Of a stretch of DNA of 20,500 bases, positions 1-9,076 are shown one piece after another (the stretch's first letter is position 1; every line of letters starts with the position of its first letter). This stretch comes from an uncultured Eubacteriales bacterium (GTDB lineage: Bacteria; Bacillota; Clostridia; Oscillospirales; Acutalibacteraceae). The notes beneath the pieces are model-generated. The model saw only the letters and a program-made list of their open reading frames with translations, searched no databases and was not told where the DNA came from. The position numbers and the translations under genes are program-made. The DNA is taken from NCBI GenBank assembly GCA_934725345.1, contig CAKVBG010000016.1, positions 1 to 20,500 of the forward strand, read 5' to 3'.

Positions 1-1289
1 TTAATCATGTCTGCTTTACGAGCACCAATTTTTTCGATAACAGATCCAACATATCCTTCCGGTACCTCGACAGAAAGAATCTCAATTGGCTCGCAAAGTT
101 TACCATCTATTTCTTTCATTATTACTTGAGGTTTAGATACTTGAAACTCAAACCCTTCGCGGCGCATAGTTTCAATTAAAATTGATAAGTGAAGTTCTCC
201 ACGGCCGGAAACTTTAAACGTATCAGCTGAATCTGTTTCTTCTACCTTCATAGAAACATTTGTTTCTATTTCTTTGAATAATCTCTCGCGGATATTTCTA
301 GATGTTACGAATTTACCTTCCTTTCCTGCAAAAGGACTATTGTTTACCATGAAGTTCATTGAAACAGTAGGCTCGTCTATTTTAACAAATGGTAACGGAT
401 CAATTTTTTCAGTTGAACACAAAGTTTCACCGATATTTAAAGAACTTACACCCGAAACCGATACTATCTCTCCTGCTTCGGCAGAAGTGCATTCAGTTCT
501 TTTCAAACCTTCAAATTTATATATTTTGCCGATTTTAACATTCTTTACTTCTCCCTCACGAGTGCACTGTGCTACGGTTTGCCCAGAAACAACTTTTCCT
601 CGTTCTATTCTACCTACACCGATTCGTCCAACATATTCATCGTAATCTATGTTAGAAATTAATAGCTGAAGAGGCCCGTCTATTTCACCCTTGGGAGCCG
701 GAACTTCTTTTATTATAGTTTCAAAAAGTGGACGTAGATCTTTTCTTTCATCGTTTTTATTTAAAAAGGCATATCCATCCCTGCCTGAAGCATATACGAC
801 CGGAAATTCTATTTGATCATCATCAGCACCCAGCTCTATAAACAAATCGATAACTTCATCTATTACCTCTTCAGGGCGTGCCCCAGGACGGTCTATTTTG
901 TTTATAACCACAATGGGTTTTTTATTTAATTTCAAAGCTTTTTGGAGAACAAATCTTGTTTGAGGCATACATCCTTCGAAAGCATCAACTAATAAAATTA
1001 CGGCGTCAACCATCATTAAGATACGCTCAACTTCTCCACCAAAGTCTGCGTGGCCTGGGGTATCTACGATATTTATTTTGATATCTTCATAAAAAACTGA
1101 AGTGTTTTTAGATAATATCGTAATTCCTCTTTCGCGTTCAAGGTCATTGGAGTCCATAACTCTTTCAGCAACGGTTTCGTTAGATCTAAAAGTTCCACTT
1201 TGTTTCAGCATTTGGTCTACAAGCGTAGTCTTGCCGTGGTCAACGTGGGCTATTATTGCTATATTTCTTAATTTTTGATTACTGCTCAT
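1..1289 (-). CDS. typA: TypA/BipA translational GTPase, C-terminus cut by window edge
   Basis: Ribosome-binding GTPase of the EF-G/LepA superfamily, linked in other bacteria to ribosome assembly and stress or cold adaptation. The first ~430 residues are visible and the frame stays open to base 1. Near the N-terminus the G1 motif AHVDHGKTT is followed by the effector segment RGITI, G3 DTPGHADF and G4 NKID. The beta-barrel domain 2 and the start of the EF-G-like domains follow. [16 protein letters not shown] and [13 protein letters not shown] are typical of TypA rather than EF-G or LepA. The ATG at 1287-1289 has an AAAGGAAG ribosome site upstream. It is the last visible gene of a minus-strand run (der, plsY, phosphatase, typA), 41 bp after the phosphatase. 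Family assignment is confident; the missing C-terminus cannot be assessed. Confidence 0.95.
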   Translation of the reverse strand, partial: MSSNQKLRNIAIIAHVDHGKTTLVDQMLKQSGTFRSNETVAERVMDSNDLERERGITILSKNTSVFYEDIKINIVDTPGHADFGGEVERILMMVDAVILLVDAFEGCMPQTRFVLQKALKLNKKPIVVINKIDRPGARPEEVIDEVIDLFIELGADDDQIEFPVVYASGRDGYAFLNKNDERKDLRPLFETIIKEVPAPKGEIDGPLQLLISNIDYDEYVGRIGVGRIERGKVVSGQTVAQCTREGEVKNVKIGKIYKFEGLKRTECTSAEAGEIVSVSGVSSLNIGETLCSTEKIDPLPFVKIDEPTVSMNFMVNNSPFAGKEGKFVTSRNIRERLFKEIETNVSMKVEETDSADTFKVSGRGELHLSILIETMRREGFEFQVSKPQVIMKEIDGKLCEPIEILSVEVPEGYVGSVIEKIGARKADMI

Positions 1290-1330
1290 TGCAGCACTTC
1301 CTTTCTTTTTTACTTTAAAACATATTAAAT

Positions 1331-2005
1331 TTATTTAAGTTTATCTATGAGCTCTTTAAATTTACCATCTATTTGCGAATTTGAACCTTTAGGAACTTTT
1401 TCATAAACTTCCAGAACTTTATCTCTCATCCAAAAGCTCGGCATAATACTTAGTGAGTAGCCGCAGCCATTGTCGCAAATCCAATCCAAAAATCTTGATT
1501 TTGGGATACCGTAAGTTGTGAGCAAACTCATAATTACTCCACCATGTGTAAAAATAGCAGTGCTTTCAATGCCACGTTTGATAATTGAATTTACTATTTC
1601 CTCGAAAGCCGTGCATATTCTCTTACCAAATTCTTCGCCACTTTCACCTCCAGGGACGCTCAAAGCTCTACCGCTCTCTACCCATTTTACGTAGTGGGGG
1701 TCTTGCATAAGCTCTTTCGTGGTTTTGCCTTCCCATTCTCCGAAATCCCATTCTTTGAAATTTTCTACCACTTCTGCATTTATATCTGGGTATATAATTC
1801 TAGCGGTTTGCAAACATCTCGTTAGGGGACTACTGTAAACTTCATCAACTTTTGGATACTCATAACTTTGTTTCAAGTTTTCAAGTTTTTTTATTCCCTC
1901 TTCGCACACGGGGACGTCCCAAACACCCGCATATTGACCATTCACATTTGCCATAGTCATTCCATGGCGTATCAGATGAATTTTATAAGTTTTAATTTTA
2001 ATCAC
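1331..2005 (-). CDS. Histidine phosphatase family protein (phosphoglycerate mutase-like)
   Basis: A 224-residue member of the histidine phosphatase (RHG) superfamily. The phospho-accepting histidine lies in LIRHGMT (R13, H14, G15). The second conserved arginine is in SSPLTRCLQTA (R63), the acid/base region is FKEWDFGEWEG (E84), and the second catalytic histidine is in FTHGG (H154). The length and the FGEWEG motif fit the CobC/broad-specificity PhoE group rather than glycolytic dPGM (~250 residues), so the substrate cannot be named from sequence. Its ATG overlaps the stop of plsY by 4 bp (2002-2005, ATGA type), which implies translational coupling. It is probably a soluble cytoplasmic enzyme. 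No cobalamin genes are nearby, so an alpha-ribazole phosphatase role is not supported by context. Confidence 0.88.
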   Translation of the reverse strand: MIKIKTYKIHLIRHGMTMANVNGQYAGVWDVPVCEEGIKKLENLKQSYEYPKVDEVYSSPLTRCLQTARIIYPDINAEVVENFKEWDFGEWEGKTTKELMQDPHYVKWVESGRALSVPGGESGEEFGKRICTAFEEIVNSIIKRGIESTAIFTHGGVIMSLLTTYGIPKSRFLDWICDNGCGYSLSIMPSFWMRDKVLEVYEKVPKGSNSQIDGKFKELIDKLK

Positions 2006-2688
2006 ACCTTACTTACTGAAATTCTTTTTTCCTCGCCGTTTAAAATTCTTTTTATGTTGCTTCTGTGCTTATAAATAACTATAAGCCCTATCACAAAAGT
2101 AAACGAAGTTGAAATCAATGTTTCTAAGTATCCAGTAAAACAAAAATGATTTATTAGAAAAGTTGCCACCGGATAAGCCACAGCTGCACATATCGAGGAT
2201 AAAGAAACTATTTTTGAAAAAACAAGCACTAACAAAAACACAGTTATTAGAACTAAAAAAACTCTCCAATCAATCAGTAAAGAGCACGCCCAAGCGGTTA
2301 AAATTCCCTTACCACCTCTAAAATTGAAAAAACATGGATAGATATGCCCTATAACACAAGCAAGTGCTGCAGAATAAGAAAATAGTTTAATCGCCATCAA
2401 ATCGCAAGTGTTAGACATCGAGCAGCAAATCTTTATTCCTATCCATACAGCTAGTACCCCCTTTGTAAAGTCTCCTAAAAAAGTAAGTACTGCTGCCTTC
2501 TTTCCAACTGTTCGAAGAGTATTAGTAAACCCTGCATTTCCACTTCCCATATCACGTATATCTTGCTTAACGTTTAAAATTTTACCCACTAAAATAGAAG
2601 AATTTATGCATCCAACAAGATAGGCAATGATTATTGTCACAAAAAACTGAATTGAAAAAATACTACTATTTAGCATACCAAATACCAT
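2002..2688 (-). CDS. plsY: Glycerol-3-phosphate acyltransferase PlsY
   Basis: Integral membrane acyltransferase that moves the acyl group from acyl-phosphate to glycerol-3-phosphate, the first step of phosphatidic acid synthesis in most Gram-positive bacteria. The 228 residues contain several hydrophobic helices. The family motifs are visible: an N-terminal YLVGCINSS segment, then DMGSGNAGFTNTLRTVG, the central loop FRGGKGILTAWA and the C-terminal YKHRSNIKRILNGEE. Length is slightly above the usual ~200 because of a short N-terminal extension. An ATG at 2686-2688 lies just after GAGGAG (3-nt gap, rather tight). A second in-frame ATG 12 nt further in is an alternative start. It lies 29 bp downstream of der and overlaps the phosphatase gene by 4 bp. 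Confidence 0.93.
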   Translation of the reverse strand: MVFGMLNSSIFSIQFFVTIIIAYLVGCINSSILVGKILNVKQDIRDMGSGNAGFTNTLRTVGKKAAVLTFLGDFTKGVLAVWIGIKICCSMSNTCDLMAIKLFSYSAALACVIGHIYPCFFNFRGGKGILTAWACSLLIDWRVFLVLITVFLLVLVFSKIVSLSSICAAVAYPVATFLINHFCFTGYLETLISTSFTFVIGLIVIYKHRSNIKRILNGEEKRISVSKV

Positions 2689-2717
2689 TTACTCCTCACT
2701 ATCATTATTAACTAAAA

Positions 2718-4058
2718 TTAGATATGCGGCTCAAATTTTTTCTCAGCTTTCTCCCTTACTACAAATCTAATTGGTGTTCCGGTAAATTTAAATGTCTCTC
2801 TTAAATTATTTTCAATGTAATGCTTATAAGAGAAATGGAACAGTTCTGCTTTATTCACGAAAAATACAAATGTAGGAGGACGCACGCTAACTTGAGTCAT
2901 ATAGTAAATTTTAAGTTTTTTACCCTTGTGGCTCGGAGGAGGAACTTTAACAACTGCGCGTGAAAGTACTTCGTTAAGTGTGCCAGTAGATACACGCATC
3001 GAGTTGAACTGACTTACTTCGTTAATACATTTGAATAGCTCTTCTACTCTCTGCCCAGTCTTTGCTGAAATAAAAACGATAGGAGCATATGAAATAAATA
3101 AAAATTTTTCTTTAATTCTTTTTTTGTAATTTTCAAGTGTTTTGGTCTCTTTAGCTATACAATCCCATTTGTTCACAGCTATTATGCAGCCTTTGCCAGC
3201 TTGATGAGCTAATCCCGCAATTTTAGTATCCTGTTCAGTAGGACCTTCTGCTGCATCAATCATTATAACACACACATCCGAACGCTCTACCGCCATTTTA
3301 GCTCGCATAACACTGTATTTTTCTATTTTCTCGTTTACCTTGCTTTTTCGGCGTATTCCTGCTGTATCTATGAAATTAAAATTACCTTGAGAATTAGAAA
3401 TAGGAGTATCAATCGTATCTCTGGTGGTACCTGCAACGTCCGAAACGATACTTCTATTAGTTCCGGAGATGTAATTTATAAGCGAAGATTTGCCCACGTT
3501 CGGTTTACCTATTACCGCAACCGAAATATATTCATTTTCCAGTTCACAGTTATCTTCGGGTAGAAATTCAAAAACTTTGTCTAGAAGATCTCCCGTGCCA
3601 TGACCATGAAGCGAGGAAACTAAGAGAGGTTCACCAAGCCCTAGATTATAGAATTCATAGGAATTGATATCGATTTTACCAACATTATCTGATTTGTTTG
3701 CACATAAAACTATTGGTTTTCCAGATTTTTTAAGTAGCTGGGCTATCTCGTACTCCGAAGAAACCAACCCGGATTTAGTATCTACAACAAATACAATCAC
3801 ATCCGCAATATCAACCGCAGCTTCTGCTTGAAGTCTAACTTTTGAAGAAATAGAATCATCTTGCTTATCGGTTTCTATACCTCCTGTATCAACAATAGCA
3901 ATGGTTCTACCTCTCCATTCGCAATCTGCATATACTCTGTCTCTGGTAACACCTGGAGTATCGTCTACTATAGAGATACGCTTCCCTGCCAATTTATTAA
4001 ATAAAGTAGATTTCCCCACATTAGGACGCCCCAGAAACGCTACTATAGGTTTTGCCAT
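2718..4058 (-). CDS. der: Ribosome assembly GTPase Der (EngA)
   Basis: Essential GTPase with two tandem G domains, needed for 50S subunit maturation. With the ATG at 4056-4058 the protein has 446 residues, the normal length. G domain 1 has GRPNVGKST (10-18), DTGG (57-60) and NKSD (121-124). G domain 2 has GKPNVGKSS (184-192), DTAG (231-234) and NKWD (296-299). A C-terminal KH-like domain follows from about residue 350 and ends in RFVVREKAEKKFEPHI. An in-frame start 30 nt upstream exists, but GGAAGG sits about 9 nt before the chosen ATG and homologs begin with MAKPIVA. It lies downstream of rpmF with a possible weak terminator between, so it may be partly read through from the rpmF promoter. 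Confidence 0.96.
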   Translation of the reverse strand: MAKPIVAFLGRPNVGKSTLFNKLAGKRISIVDDTPGVTRDRVYADCEWRGRTIAIVDTGGIETDKQDDSISSKVRLQAEAAVDIADVIVFVVDTKSGLVSSEYEIAQLLKKSGKPIVLCANKSDNVGKIDINSYEFYNLGLGEPLLVSSLHGHGTGDLLDKVFEFLPEDNCELENEYISVAVIGKPNVGKSSLINYISGTNRSIVSDVAGTTRDTIDTPISNSQGNFNFIDTAGIRRKSKVNEKIEKYSVMRAKMAVERSDVCVIMIDAAEGPTEQDTKIAGLAHQAGKGCIIAVNKWDCIAKETKTLENYKKRIKEKFLFISYAPIVFISAKTGQRVEELFKCINEVSQFNSMRVSTGTLNEVLSRAVVKVPPPSHKGKKLKIYYMTQVSVRPPTFVFFVNKAELFHFSYKHYIENNLRETFKFTGTPIRFVVREKAEKKFEPHI

Positions 4059-4120
4059 TTTTACATTCCTTCCATAAAAAATTTTCATGTAATTTATGAG
4101 TCTTGCTTAACTATCTACTG

Positions 4121-4149
4121 AAAATAGAGAAGGATTTCTCCTCCTCTAT
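4121..4149 (-). terminator. Possible weak intrinsic terminator or attenuator between rpmF and der
   Basis: An 11-bp stem with one mismatch (arms 4124-4134 and 4139-4149, 4-nt loop) is followed on the minus strand by only four T residues (4121-4124). The position, after rpmF and before der, suits partial termination. The short T run makes full termination doubtful. A second small hairpin (arms 4169-4175 and 4180-4186, loop TAAA) overlaps the first base of the rpmF stop codon but has no T tract. Confidence 0.45.
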
Positions 4150-4185
4150 ACCACCTTAAACAGTATGGATTTCAGTAAACTGAAA

Positions 4186-4371
4186 TTAAGCTTCTTTCTT
4201 AACAACTTCTCTATTTCTGTAAAAGCCGCATCCTCCACAAACTCTGTGAATTAACTTAAGTCCACCGCATTTTTCGCATCTGCTAAATGCAGGAGCTTCC
4301 AATTTCCATACGCTTGAACGTCTAGAATTCCTTCTTGCTTTAGAAGTTTTTCTCTTTGGTACTATTGCCAT
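4186..4371 (-). CDS. rpmF: 50S ribosomal protein L32, zinc-binding form
   Basis: A 61-residue ribosomal protein of the large subunit. It starts MAIVPKRKTSKARRNSRRS, typical of bL32, and has a C-terminal zinc ribbon with two CxxC pairs (CEKC and CGGC). This is the zinc-dependent (C+) version rather than the cysteine-free paralogue made under zinc limitation. The ATG at 4369-4371 is preceded by a perfect AAAGGAGGT 7 nt away. An in-frame GTG three codons upstream lies inside that ribosome site and is rejected. It has its own promoter (4531-4559) and an unusually long leader. In many bacteria rpmF follows yceD and precedes plsX; here neither is present. Confidence 0.96.
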   Translation of the reverse strand: MAIVPKRKTSKARRNSRRSSVWKLEAPAFSRCEKCGGLKLIHRVCGGCGFYRNREVVKKEA

Positions 4372-4419
4372 TCTTGGCACCTCCTTTTAAATATACAACT
4401 TAAAATTTTTCACTTTTAT

Positions 4420-4469
4420 GCAGTACTTTTTTGCTCTAAAATTCATAGTACTGCCTTAGCTTTTACCAT
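4420..4469 (-). other. rpmF leader: 8-residue mini-ORF running into a stem-loop
   Basis: Within the ~150-nt rpmF leader, a mini-ORF at 4443-4469 encodes MVKAKAVL and stops with TGA. The 5' arm of an 8-bp perfect inverted repeat (GCAGTACT at 4447-4454, AGTACTGC at 4420-4427, 19-nt loop) overlaps its end. The ribosome site ahead of the mini-ORF is weak (AAGAGA). The arrangement could let translation or a bound protein affect rpmF expression. No T tract follows the hairpin. Both the ORF and its role are speculative. Confidence 0.3.
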
Positions 4470-4530
4470 GTATCTCTTTTCTAAAATTTTATACGCATTC
4501 TAAAAAGAATTTTCCATGGCAATTTTGCTT

Positions 4531-4559
4531 ATTATAACTCAGCAAAGTTTTTTTGTCAA
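4531..4559 (-). promoter_or_regulatory. Consensus sigma-70/SigA promoter for rpmF
   Basis: On the minus strand a perfect -35 TTGACA (4554-4559) and a perfect -10 TATAAT (4531-4536) are separated by 17 bp. Transcription would begin near 4524, giving a ~150-nt leader before the rpmF ATG. The promoter starts about 15 bp past the pgi stop codon, so it separates pgi from the rpmF-der-plsY-typA run. Confidence 0.9.
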
Positions 4560-4574
4560 CTCGATATCTTTTGC

Positions 4575-5867
4575 CTATATACCACTCCAACCAGGTCTCC
4601 CCAAGAGCCGAAACATTTCATTCTTATACGCTTCCACACCCGGCTGATTAAATGGGTTAACTCCTAAAATGTAAGCTGAAATCGCACAAGCTTTTTGAAA
4701 GAAATATATAAGATAACCTAGCTCATATTCATTAGTTTCTTTTATTCTAATATGAATATTTGGAATCCCTGCCGAAGTATGTGCGCGGATGGTCGCCAAA
4801 AACGCTTTAGAATTGACATAATGTACGGTCTTGTTGGAAAGATAATTAAGCGAATCTAGGTTCAAACTATCATAGGGAATCTGAATTTTGCAAGGGTCAT
4901 GTGAAACAGTTATAACGGTTTCAAAAAATATAGGATTCCCATCTTGAATAAATTGACCCATAGAATGGAGATCAGAAGTAAATATTGCTGACGACGGAAA
5001 AATCCCACGCTTACATTTCCCTTCGCTCTCGCCAAATAACTGTTTCCACCACTCAAGAAAATACTGAAGACGGGTCTCATATCCAACTAGTATTTCTACT
5101 AATTTACCTTTGCCATGAAGGACATTTCTTAAAACGGCATATCTATAGCATTCATTTTGCATGATGTTAAGAGATAAAAACCTACTGCGAGCGTTTTTTG
5201 CTCCCTGCAAAATTTTTATTATATTCGCTCCCATCACGCTTAAAGGTAACAACCCAACCGGACTTAAAACTGAGTACCTCCCACCTACATCAGAGGGAAT
5301 CTCAAAAATTTGATATCCTTCTCTTAAGGCAAGCTCCCGTAAACATCCTTTATTCGGGTCGGTAGTAACGTAAATTCGAGTTTTTGCAACTTCTTTTCCG
5401 TATTTTTCTTCCATAAATCGCTTGAATATTCTAAAAGCAATTCCACACTCTGTAGTACTACCAGATTTAGAAACAACATTTAAAGATACATCCTTATCTT
5501 CACAAATGCGAATTATTTCAGAAATATCCACTGAACTCATGCTATTTCCTACGAAAAATATTTTAGTTTTCAAAAAATTGTTGTAATTAACCGAAGTCAA
5601 AAATTCTATTGCCGCACGAGCACCCAGATAAGATCCGCCTATTCCAATTACGATCAAAATTTCAGAATTACTTCTTATCTCATCCGCGGTTTGGTATATT
5701 TTAGAAAGCTGCTCCTTGGTGTAAGAAACGGGTAGATCCATCCACCCTTTGCCACTGCCCTGGGGACTATGTAGCTTTTCATGAGCGGCTTTCAATTTAT
5801 CTTGAAAAAGTTCAACTTCCTTGTTAGTAACGTAATTTTCAAGAAATTGAGCATCAAGCTCGAGCAT
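4575..5867 (-). CDS. pgi: Glucose-6-phosphate isomerase
   Basis: Converts glucose-6-phosphate to fructose-6-phosphate in glycolysis and gluconeogenesis. Recognisable segments in order are the sugar-phosphate-binding IGIGGSYLGA, NVVSKSGSTTE, the family signature SDVGGRYSVLSPVG, and the C-terminal FNQPGVEAYKNEMF with the conserved lysine. The length of 430 residues is close to the ~450 of Gram-positive enzymes. The start is uncertain. The ATG at 5865-5867 gives MLELDAQF; an in-frame GTG at 5877-5879 followed by two TTG codons is also possible. AAGGCGG sits ~14 nt from the ATG and overlaps the GTG, so an intermediate TTG is not excluded. It lies 103 bp after tsf on the same strand and may be cotranscribed with it. 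Confidence 0.94.
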   Translation of the reverse strand: MLELDAQFLENYVTNKEVELFQDKLKAAHEKLHSPQGSGKGWMDLPVSYTKEQLSKIYQTADEIRSNSEILIVIGIGGSYLGARAAIEFLTSVNYNNFLKTKIFFVGNSMSSVDISEIIRICEDKDVSLNVVSKSGSTTECGIAFRIFKRFMEEKYGKEVAKTRIYVTTDPNKGCLRELALREGYQIFEIPSDVGGRYSVLSPVGLLPLSVMGANIIKILQGAKNARSRFLSLNIMQNECYRYAVLRNVLHGKGKLVEILVGYETRLQYFLEWWKQLFGESEGKCKRGIFPSSAIFTSDLHSMGQFIQDGNPIFFETVITVSHDPCKIQIPYDSLNLDSLNYLSNKTVHYVNSKAFLATIRAHTSAGIPNIHIRIKETNEYELGYLIYFFQKACAISAYILGVNPFNQPGVEAYKNEMFRLLGRPGWSGI

Positions 5868-5970
5868 ACCCAACAACACCGCCTTAGTTATAAGCTAAAC
5901 ATTAGTTGACGTCTCGGTGAACCGGCAGTAAAACCATGTACCACCAAAACGCCCTACAAATTAGATATGA

Positions 5971-6885
5971 CTATTTAATCATTCCTGCAACTTCGCTTGC
6001 AAAATCATCTTCTTTTTTCTCCAAACCTTGGCCTTTTTCGAACCTAACAAAAGAACTAATCTTTATATCTACTCCTAGCTCTTTTGCAGTTTTTTCAACG
6101 TACTGAGCAATGCTCATATTGCCATCTTTTACGAAAGGCTGTTCTACCAAACATACTTCCTTGAAATACTTAGCAATTCTGCCTTGAACTATTTTTTCGG
6201 CTATGTTTTCAGGTTTTCCGTCGTTGACGATTTGTTCTTTCAAAATTTTCTTTTCGTGTTCAACAACATCTGAAGGCACACTTTGGATATCTAAGTAAAG
6301 TGGATTTACTGCAGCAATTTGCATAGCTACGTCTTTGGAGAAAGACTTAAAAGCATCTTTTGCAGCCACAGAACTGTCAGAAACATCAAATTTAACAAGA
6401 ACTCCTATCTTGCCTCCTGCATGGATATATGCTCCAACTGCACCGTCGAGTCTTTTGAAACGTCTAACTTTGATATTCTCGCCAATAGTAAGAATTTTCT
6501 CTTGTAAAACATTTTCAATAGTCTTTCCGGAATCTAACTTAATAGCCAAAAGCTCTTCTACTGTTTGTGGATTTTCATTCATAACTGTATCTGCACAAAG
6601 CTTAACAAATGACTGAAAATCTGCATTTTTTGCAACGAAATCGGTTTCTGAATTTACCTCAATTGCCACACCAACTGAGCAATCTGAGTTGGTATATGCC
6701 ATCGCAAGACCTTCAGCTGCAATTCTTGAAGACTTCTTAGTGGCGGCCGCGAGCCCTTTTTCGCGTAAAAAATCGATAGCTGCTGTCATATCACCGTTTG
6801 AAAAAGTTAATGCCTTTTTGCAGTCCATCATACCGCAACCGGTTTTTTCTCTTAAATCTTTAACATCTTGAGCCGTAAAACCCAT
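5971..6885 (-). CDS. tsf: Elongation factor Ts
   Basis: Nucleotide exchange factor that regenerates EF-Tu-GTP. The 304 residues start with the UBA-like N-terminal module MGFTAQDVKDLREKTGCGMM followed by DCKKAL. The EF-Ts signature EVNSETDFVAKN lies around residues 78-89. Two dimerisation/core subdomains follow, with the conserved C-terminal motif around VEQPFVKD. The start is supported by AGGAGG just upstream in the 21-bp gap from rpsB. rpsB-tsf is a near-universal bacterial operon. Confidence 0.97.
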   Translation of the reverse strand: MGFTAQDVKDLREKTGCGMMDCKKALTFSNGDMTAAIDFLREKGLAAATKKSSRIAAEGLAMAYTNSDCSVGVAIEVNSETDFVAKNADFQSFVKLCADTVMNENPQTVEELLAIKLDSGKTIENVLQEKILTIGENIKVRRFKRLDGAVGAYIHAGGKIGVLVKFDVSDSSVAAKDAFKSFSKDVAMQIAAVNPLYLDIQSVPSDVVEHEKKILKEQIVNDGKPENIAEKIVQGRIAKYFKEVCLVEQPFVKDGNMSIAQYVEKTAKELGVDIKISSFVRFEKGQGLEKKEDDFASEVAGMIK

Positions 6886-6906
6886 GAAAATTCCTCCTAT
6901 AAAAAT

Positions 6907-7683
6907 TTATTTGGTTTCTTCTACGCTTGCTTCTCCAGCGCTTTCCAGCATTTCTTTAGCAACTTCAGCAACCTCATTCTCGGTAGGAGTTTCCAAAACA
7001 TTGCCTTCTCTGCCTTCAATTACTGCGCTAGCAACAGCGGAACAAATAAGTTTAACTGCTCTGATAGCATCGTCATTACCAGGGATAACATAATCAACAA
7101 CGTCGGGATCACAATTGGTATCTACTATCGCAACTACTGGGATGTTTAGCTTGCGTGCTTCAGCTACAGCAATGCGTTCCTTTTTGGGGTCAACAATAAA
7201 CAATGCTCCAGGGAGCTCTTTCATGTTTTTTACCCCGCCCAAGAATTTTTCGAGCTTTTCAATCTCAAGACGTAATTTAACAACTTCTTTTTTTGGAAGT
7301 AGTTCAAACGTACCATCAGCTTCCATAGCTTTAAGTTGATTTAAACGACTAACTCTTTTACGAATTGTTGAGAAGTTTGTGAGCATTCCTCCAAGCCAAC
7401 GAGCATTAACATAAGAAGATCCTGAACGAGATGCTTCTAATTTAACTGACTCTTGAGCTTGCTTCTTCGTACCAACAAATAAAACTGTTTTTCCTTCTTC
7501 TGAAATTCTCTTGATGAAACTATATGCCTCATCAATTTTCTTAACGGTTTTTTGGAGATCTATGATGTGAATTCCATTTCTTTGAGTGAAAATGTAACTT
7601 GACATCTTAGGATTCCATCTTCTGGTCTGGTGGCCAAAATGAACACCTGCTTCCAAAAGTTGCTTCATTGATAATACTGCCAT
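6907..7683 (-). CDS. rpsB: 30S ribosomal protein S2
   Basis: Small-subunit ribosomal protein uS2, needed late in 30S assembly and for binding of S1. The 258-residue sequence opens [20 protein letters not shown] and continues with [12 protein letters not shown]. It carries the family segments [21 protein letters not shown] and [15 protein letters not shown], and ends in an acidic tail. AAGGAGG precedes the ATG by about 8 nt. It heads the rpsB-tsf pair and is driven by the promoter at 7780-7808. Confidence 0.97.
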   Translation of the reverse strand: MAVLSMKQLLEAGVHFGHQTRRWNPKMSSYIFTQRNGIHIIDLQKTVKKIDEAYSFIKRISEEGKTVLFVGTKKQAQESVKLEASRSGSSYVNARWLGGMLTNFSTIRKRVSRLNQLKAMEADGTFELLPKKEVVKLRLEIEKLEKFLGGVKNMKELPGALFIVDPKKERIAVAEARKLNIPVVAIVDTNCDPDVVDYVIPGNDDAIRAVKLICSAVASAVIEGREGNVLETPTENEVAEVAKEMLESAGEASVEETK

Positions 7684-7779
7684 AAAATTTTTCCTCCTTG
7701 GTTTTTTCCTCCGCCCTTCAACAAACCCTATGGGGCAACCATCGAGTACAAGTCTGGGGCGTGTGTATTTTCAGAGGCA

Positions 7780-7808
7780 AGTATATCACAATAATGAATG
7801 CTATGCAA
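7780..7808 (-). promoter_or_regulatory. Sigma-70/SigA promoter for rpsB-tsf
   Basis: Minus-strand -35 TTGCAT (7803-7808) and -10 TATACT (7780-7785) with a 17-bp spacer, just downstream of the queA stop. Expected start near 7773 gives a ~90-nt leader. That leader holds GC-rich segments and two purine-rich stretches (GGCGGAGG and AAGGAGG) before the rpsB ATG. I could not match the leader to a known S2-binding RNA. Confidence 0.8.
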
Positions 7809-7816
7809 TAACTTTT

Positions 7817-8884
7817 TTAAATAATCATCATAGCATCACCAAAACTGAAAAATCTGTACCGCTCTTCAACTGCAGTTTTGTAGGCATTCATGGTATTTTC
7901 GTAACCCGCAAACGCACACACCAAAATTATTAAAGTGCTTTCAGGAAGATGAAAATTAGTTATTAGACCATCCATAACATTGAATTTGTACCCTGGGCGG
8001 ATAAAAATATCAGTCCACATACTACAAGCTTGTAGTTTTCCGTACTCTTTGTAAACCGATTCCAATGCTCTGCAAGAAGTAGTCCCCACACATATGACTC
8101 TTCCACCGTTTTGTTTAGTGGAGTTTATTATATTTGCAGTTTCCTCAGGAAGCACAAAAAATTCACTATGCATCTTGTGCTCAGAAATATCTTCTTGTTT
8201 AACAGGCCTAAAAGTTCCAAGTCCTACGTGAAGAGTTAAAAATCCTATTTTTACTCCTTTATCTCTAATCTTTTTTAAAAGAGCAGGCGTGAAGTGGAGT
8301 CCTGCTGTAGGTGCAGCGGCTGAGCCTAAATCTTTGGCATAAATTGTTTGGTAACGAGATTTATCTTCCAGTTTTTCTTTGATATACGGAGGAAGCGGCA
8401 TTTGCCCAATTTTTTCAAGTTTTTCAAAAAAATTTATTGTGTCATCAAATTCTATTACTCTATTTCCATCAGGCAAGATTTCTGTAATTTTTGCATTTAA
8501 GACGGTATCATCTTCGCCTTGAAAGGTGAATGAAAAACCTACTTTAGCTTTTTTTCCCGGCTTTACTAAACTTTCCCAAACTCCCAATTTCAATTGGCGA
8601 AGTAATAAAAATTCCACCATGCCTCCCGTTGAAACGTTTTTGCCATAAAGCCTAGCCGCTATAACTTTGGAGTTATTTAAAATAAGACAGTCTCCCTCCT
8701 GAAGATAGTTGCAAAGCTCATGAAAACTTTCATGTTTCAATTCTCCGCTTTTTTTATCCATTATCATAAGCCTAGAAGAGTCTCTGTTTTCGAGGGGATG
8801 CTGTGCTATCAAATCTGCGGGTAATTCATATGAAAACTGACTTTTCTTAGTAAGAGTTGTAATTTTGTTGCTTGTACTTTCCAC
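7817..8884 (-). CDS. queA: S-adenosylmethionine:tRNA ribosyltransferase-isomerase (QueA)
   Basis: Transfers and rearranges the ribosyl group of SAM onto 7-aminomethyl-7-deazaguanine in tRNA to form epoxyqueuosine. The 355 residues carry [16 protein letters not shown] near the N-terminus, then [39 protein letters not shown] and the C-terminal [16 protein letters not shown], all QueA hallmarks. The start is a GTG (8882-8884) with AGAAGGAG 6 nt upstream. It adds about a dozen residues before the usual N-terminus, but the ribosome site supports it. It is encoded away from tgt (12308), which acts in the same queuosine pathway. Confidence 0.95.
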   Translation of the reverse strand: MESTSNKITTLTKKSQFSYELPADLIAQHPLENRDSSRLMIMDKKSGELKHESFHELCNYLQEGDCLILNNSKVIAARLYGKNVSTGGMVEFLLLRQLKLGVWESLVKPGKKAKVGFSFTFQGEDDTVLNAKITEILPDGNRVIEFDDTINFFEKLEKIGQMPLPPYIKEKLEDKSRYQTIYAKDLGSAAAPTAGLHFTPALLKKIRDKGVKIGFLTLHVGLGTFRPVKQEDISEHKMHSEFFVLPEETANIINSTKQNGGRVICVGTTSCRALESVYKEYGKLQACSMWTDIFIRPGYKFNVMDGLITNFHLPESTLIILVCAFAGYENTMNAYKTAVEERYRFFSFGDAMMII

Positions 8885-8924
8885 GTTTTTCTCCTTCTGA
8901 TTTTAATTTGTATTGATAATCAAA

Positions 8925-8954
8925 TTGACACTTCTCAAAATACAATGATATTAT
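8925..8954 (+). promoter_or_regulatory. Sigma-70/SigA promoter for the asd-dapA-dapB operon
   Basis: Plus-strand -35 TTGACA (8925-8930) and -10 TATTAT (8949-8954), spacer 18 bp, in the 192-bp divergent region between queA and asd. Expected start near 8961 gives a ~115-nt leader. An interrupted inverted repeat TTGAT-A-ATCAA (8913-8923) touches the upstream side of the -35 and could be an operator. The opposite strand holds TATAAT-like boxes for queA, but none with a convincing -35. Confidence 0.75.
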
Positions 8955-9007
8955 AACTCTTAATTATAGTAAAATAAAATCCATAGATTATAGAAAATAA
9001 ATTTATC

Positions 9008-9070
9008 AAAGGACGGTGAATTGAGCGAAATGATTTTATAGATAAACCTTCAAATCAAACATACGCTCAA
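9008..9070 (+). other. asd leader: nested stem-loop with possible short leader ORF
   Basis: Two nested inverted repeats, TTGAGCG/CGCTCAA (9021-9027 and 9064-9070) and TGATTT/AAATCA (9031-9036 and 9052-9057), form an interrupted 13-bp stem ending 6 nt before the asd ATG. Ribosome-site-like AAAGGACGG (9008-9016) precedes a TTG at 9021 that opens a 6-codon ORF (MSEMIL, stop at 9039-9041). The asd ATG has no ribosome site of its own. I see no lysine riboswitch (L-box) core. The structure could be an attenuator or a translational regulator; this is speculative. Confidence 0.35.
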
Positions 9071-9076
9071 ATTTTT

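Noticed and set aside
274..645. Plus-strand 123-codon ORF
   Set aside because: Antisense to typA, which is clearly coding with all GTPase motifs.
8955..9076. Lysine riboswitch (L-box) ahead of asd
   Set aside because: The leader is AT-rich and too short, and the conserved L-box core is not visible.
9020..9076. 19-codon N-terminal extension of Asd from ATT at 9020
   Set aside because: The frame is open and a ribosome-site-like sequence precedes it, but homologs begin at MKKFKVGIIG and a TTG mini-ORF explains the site equally well.
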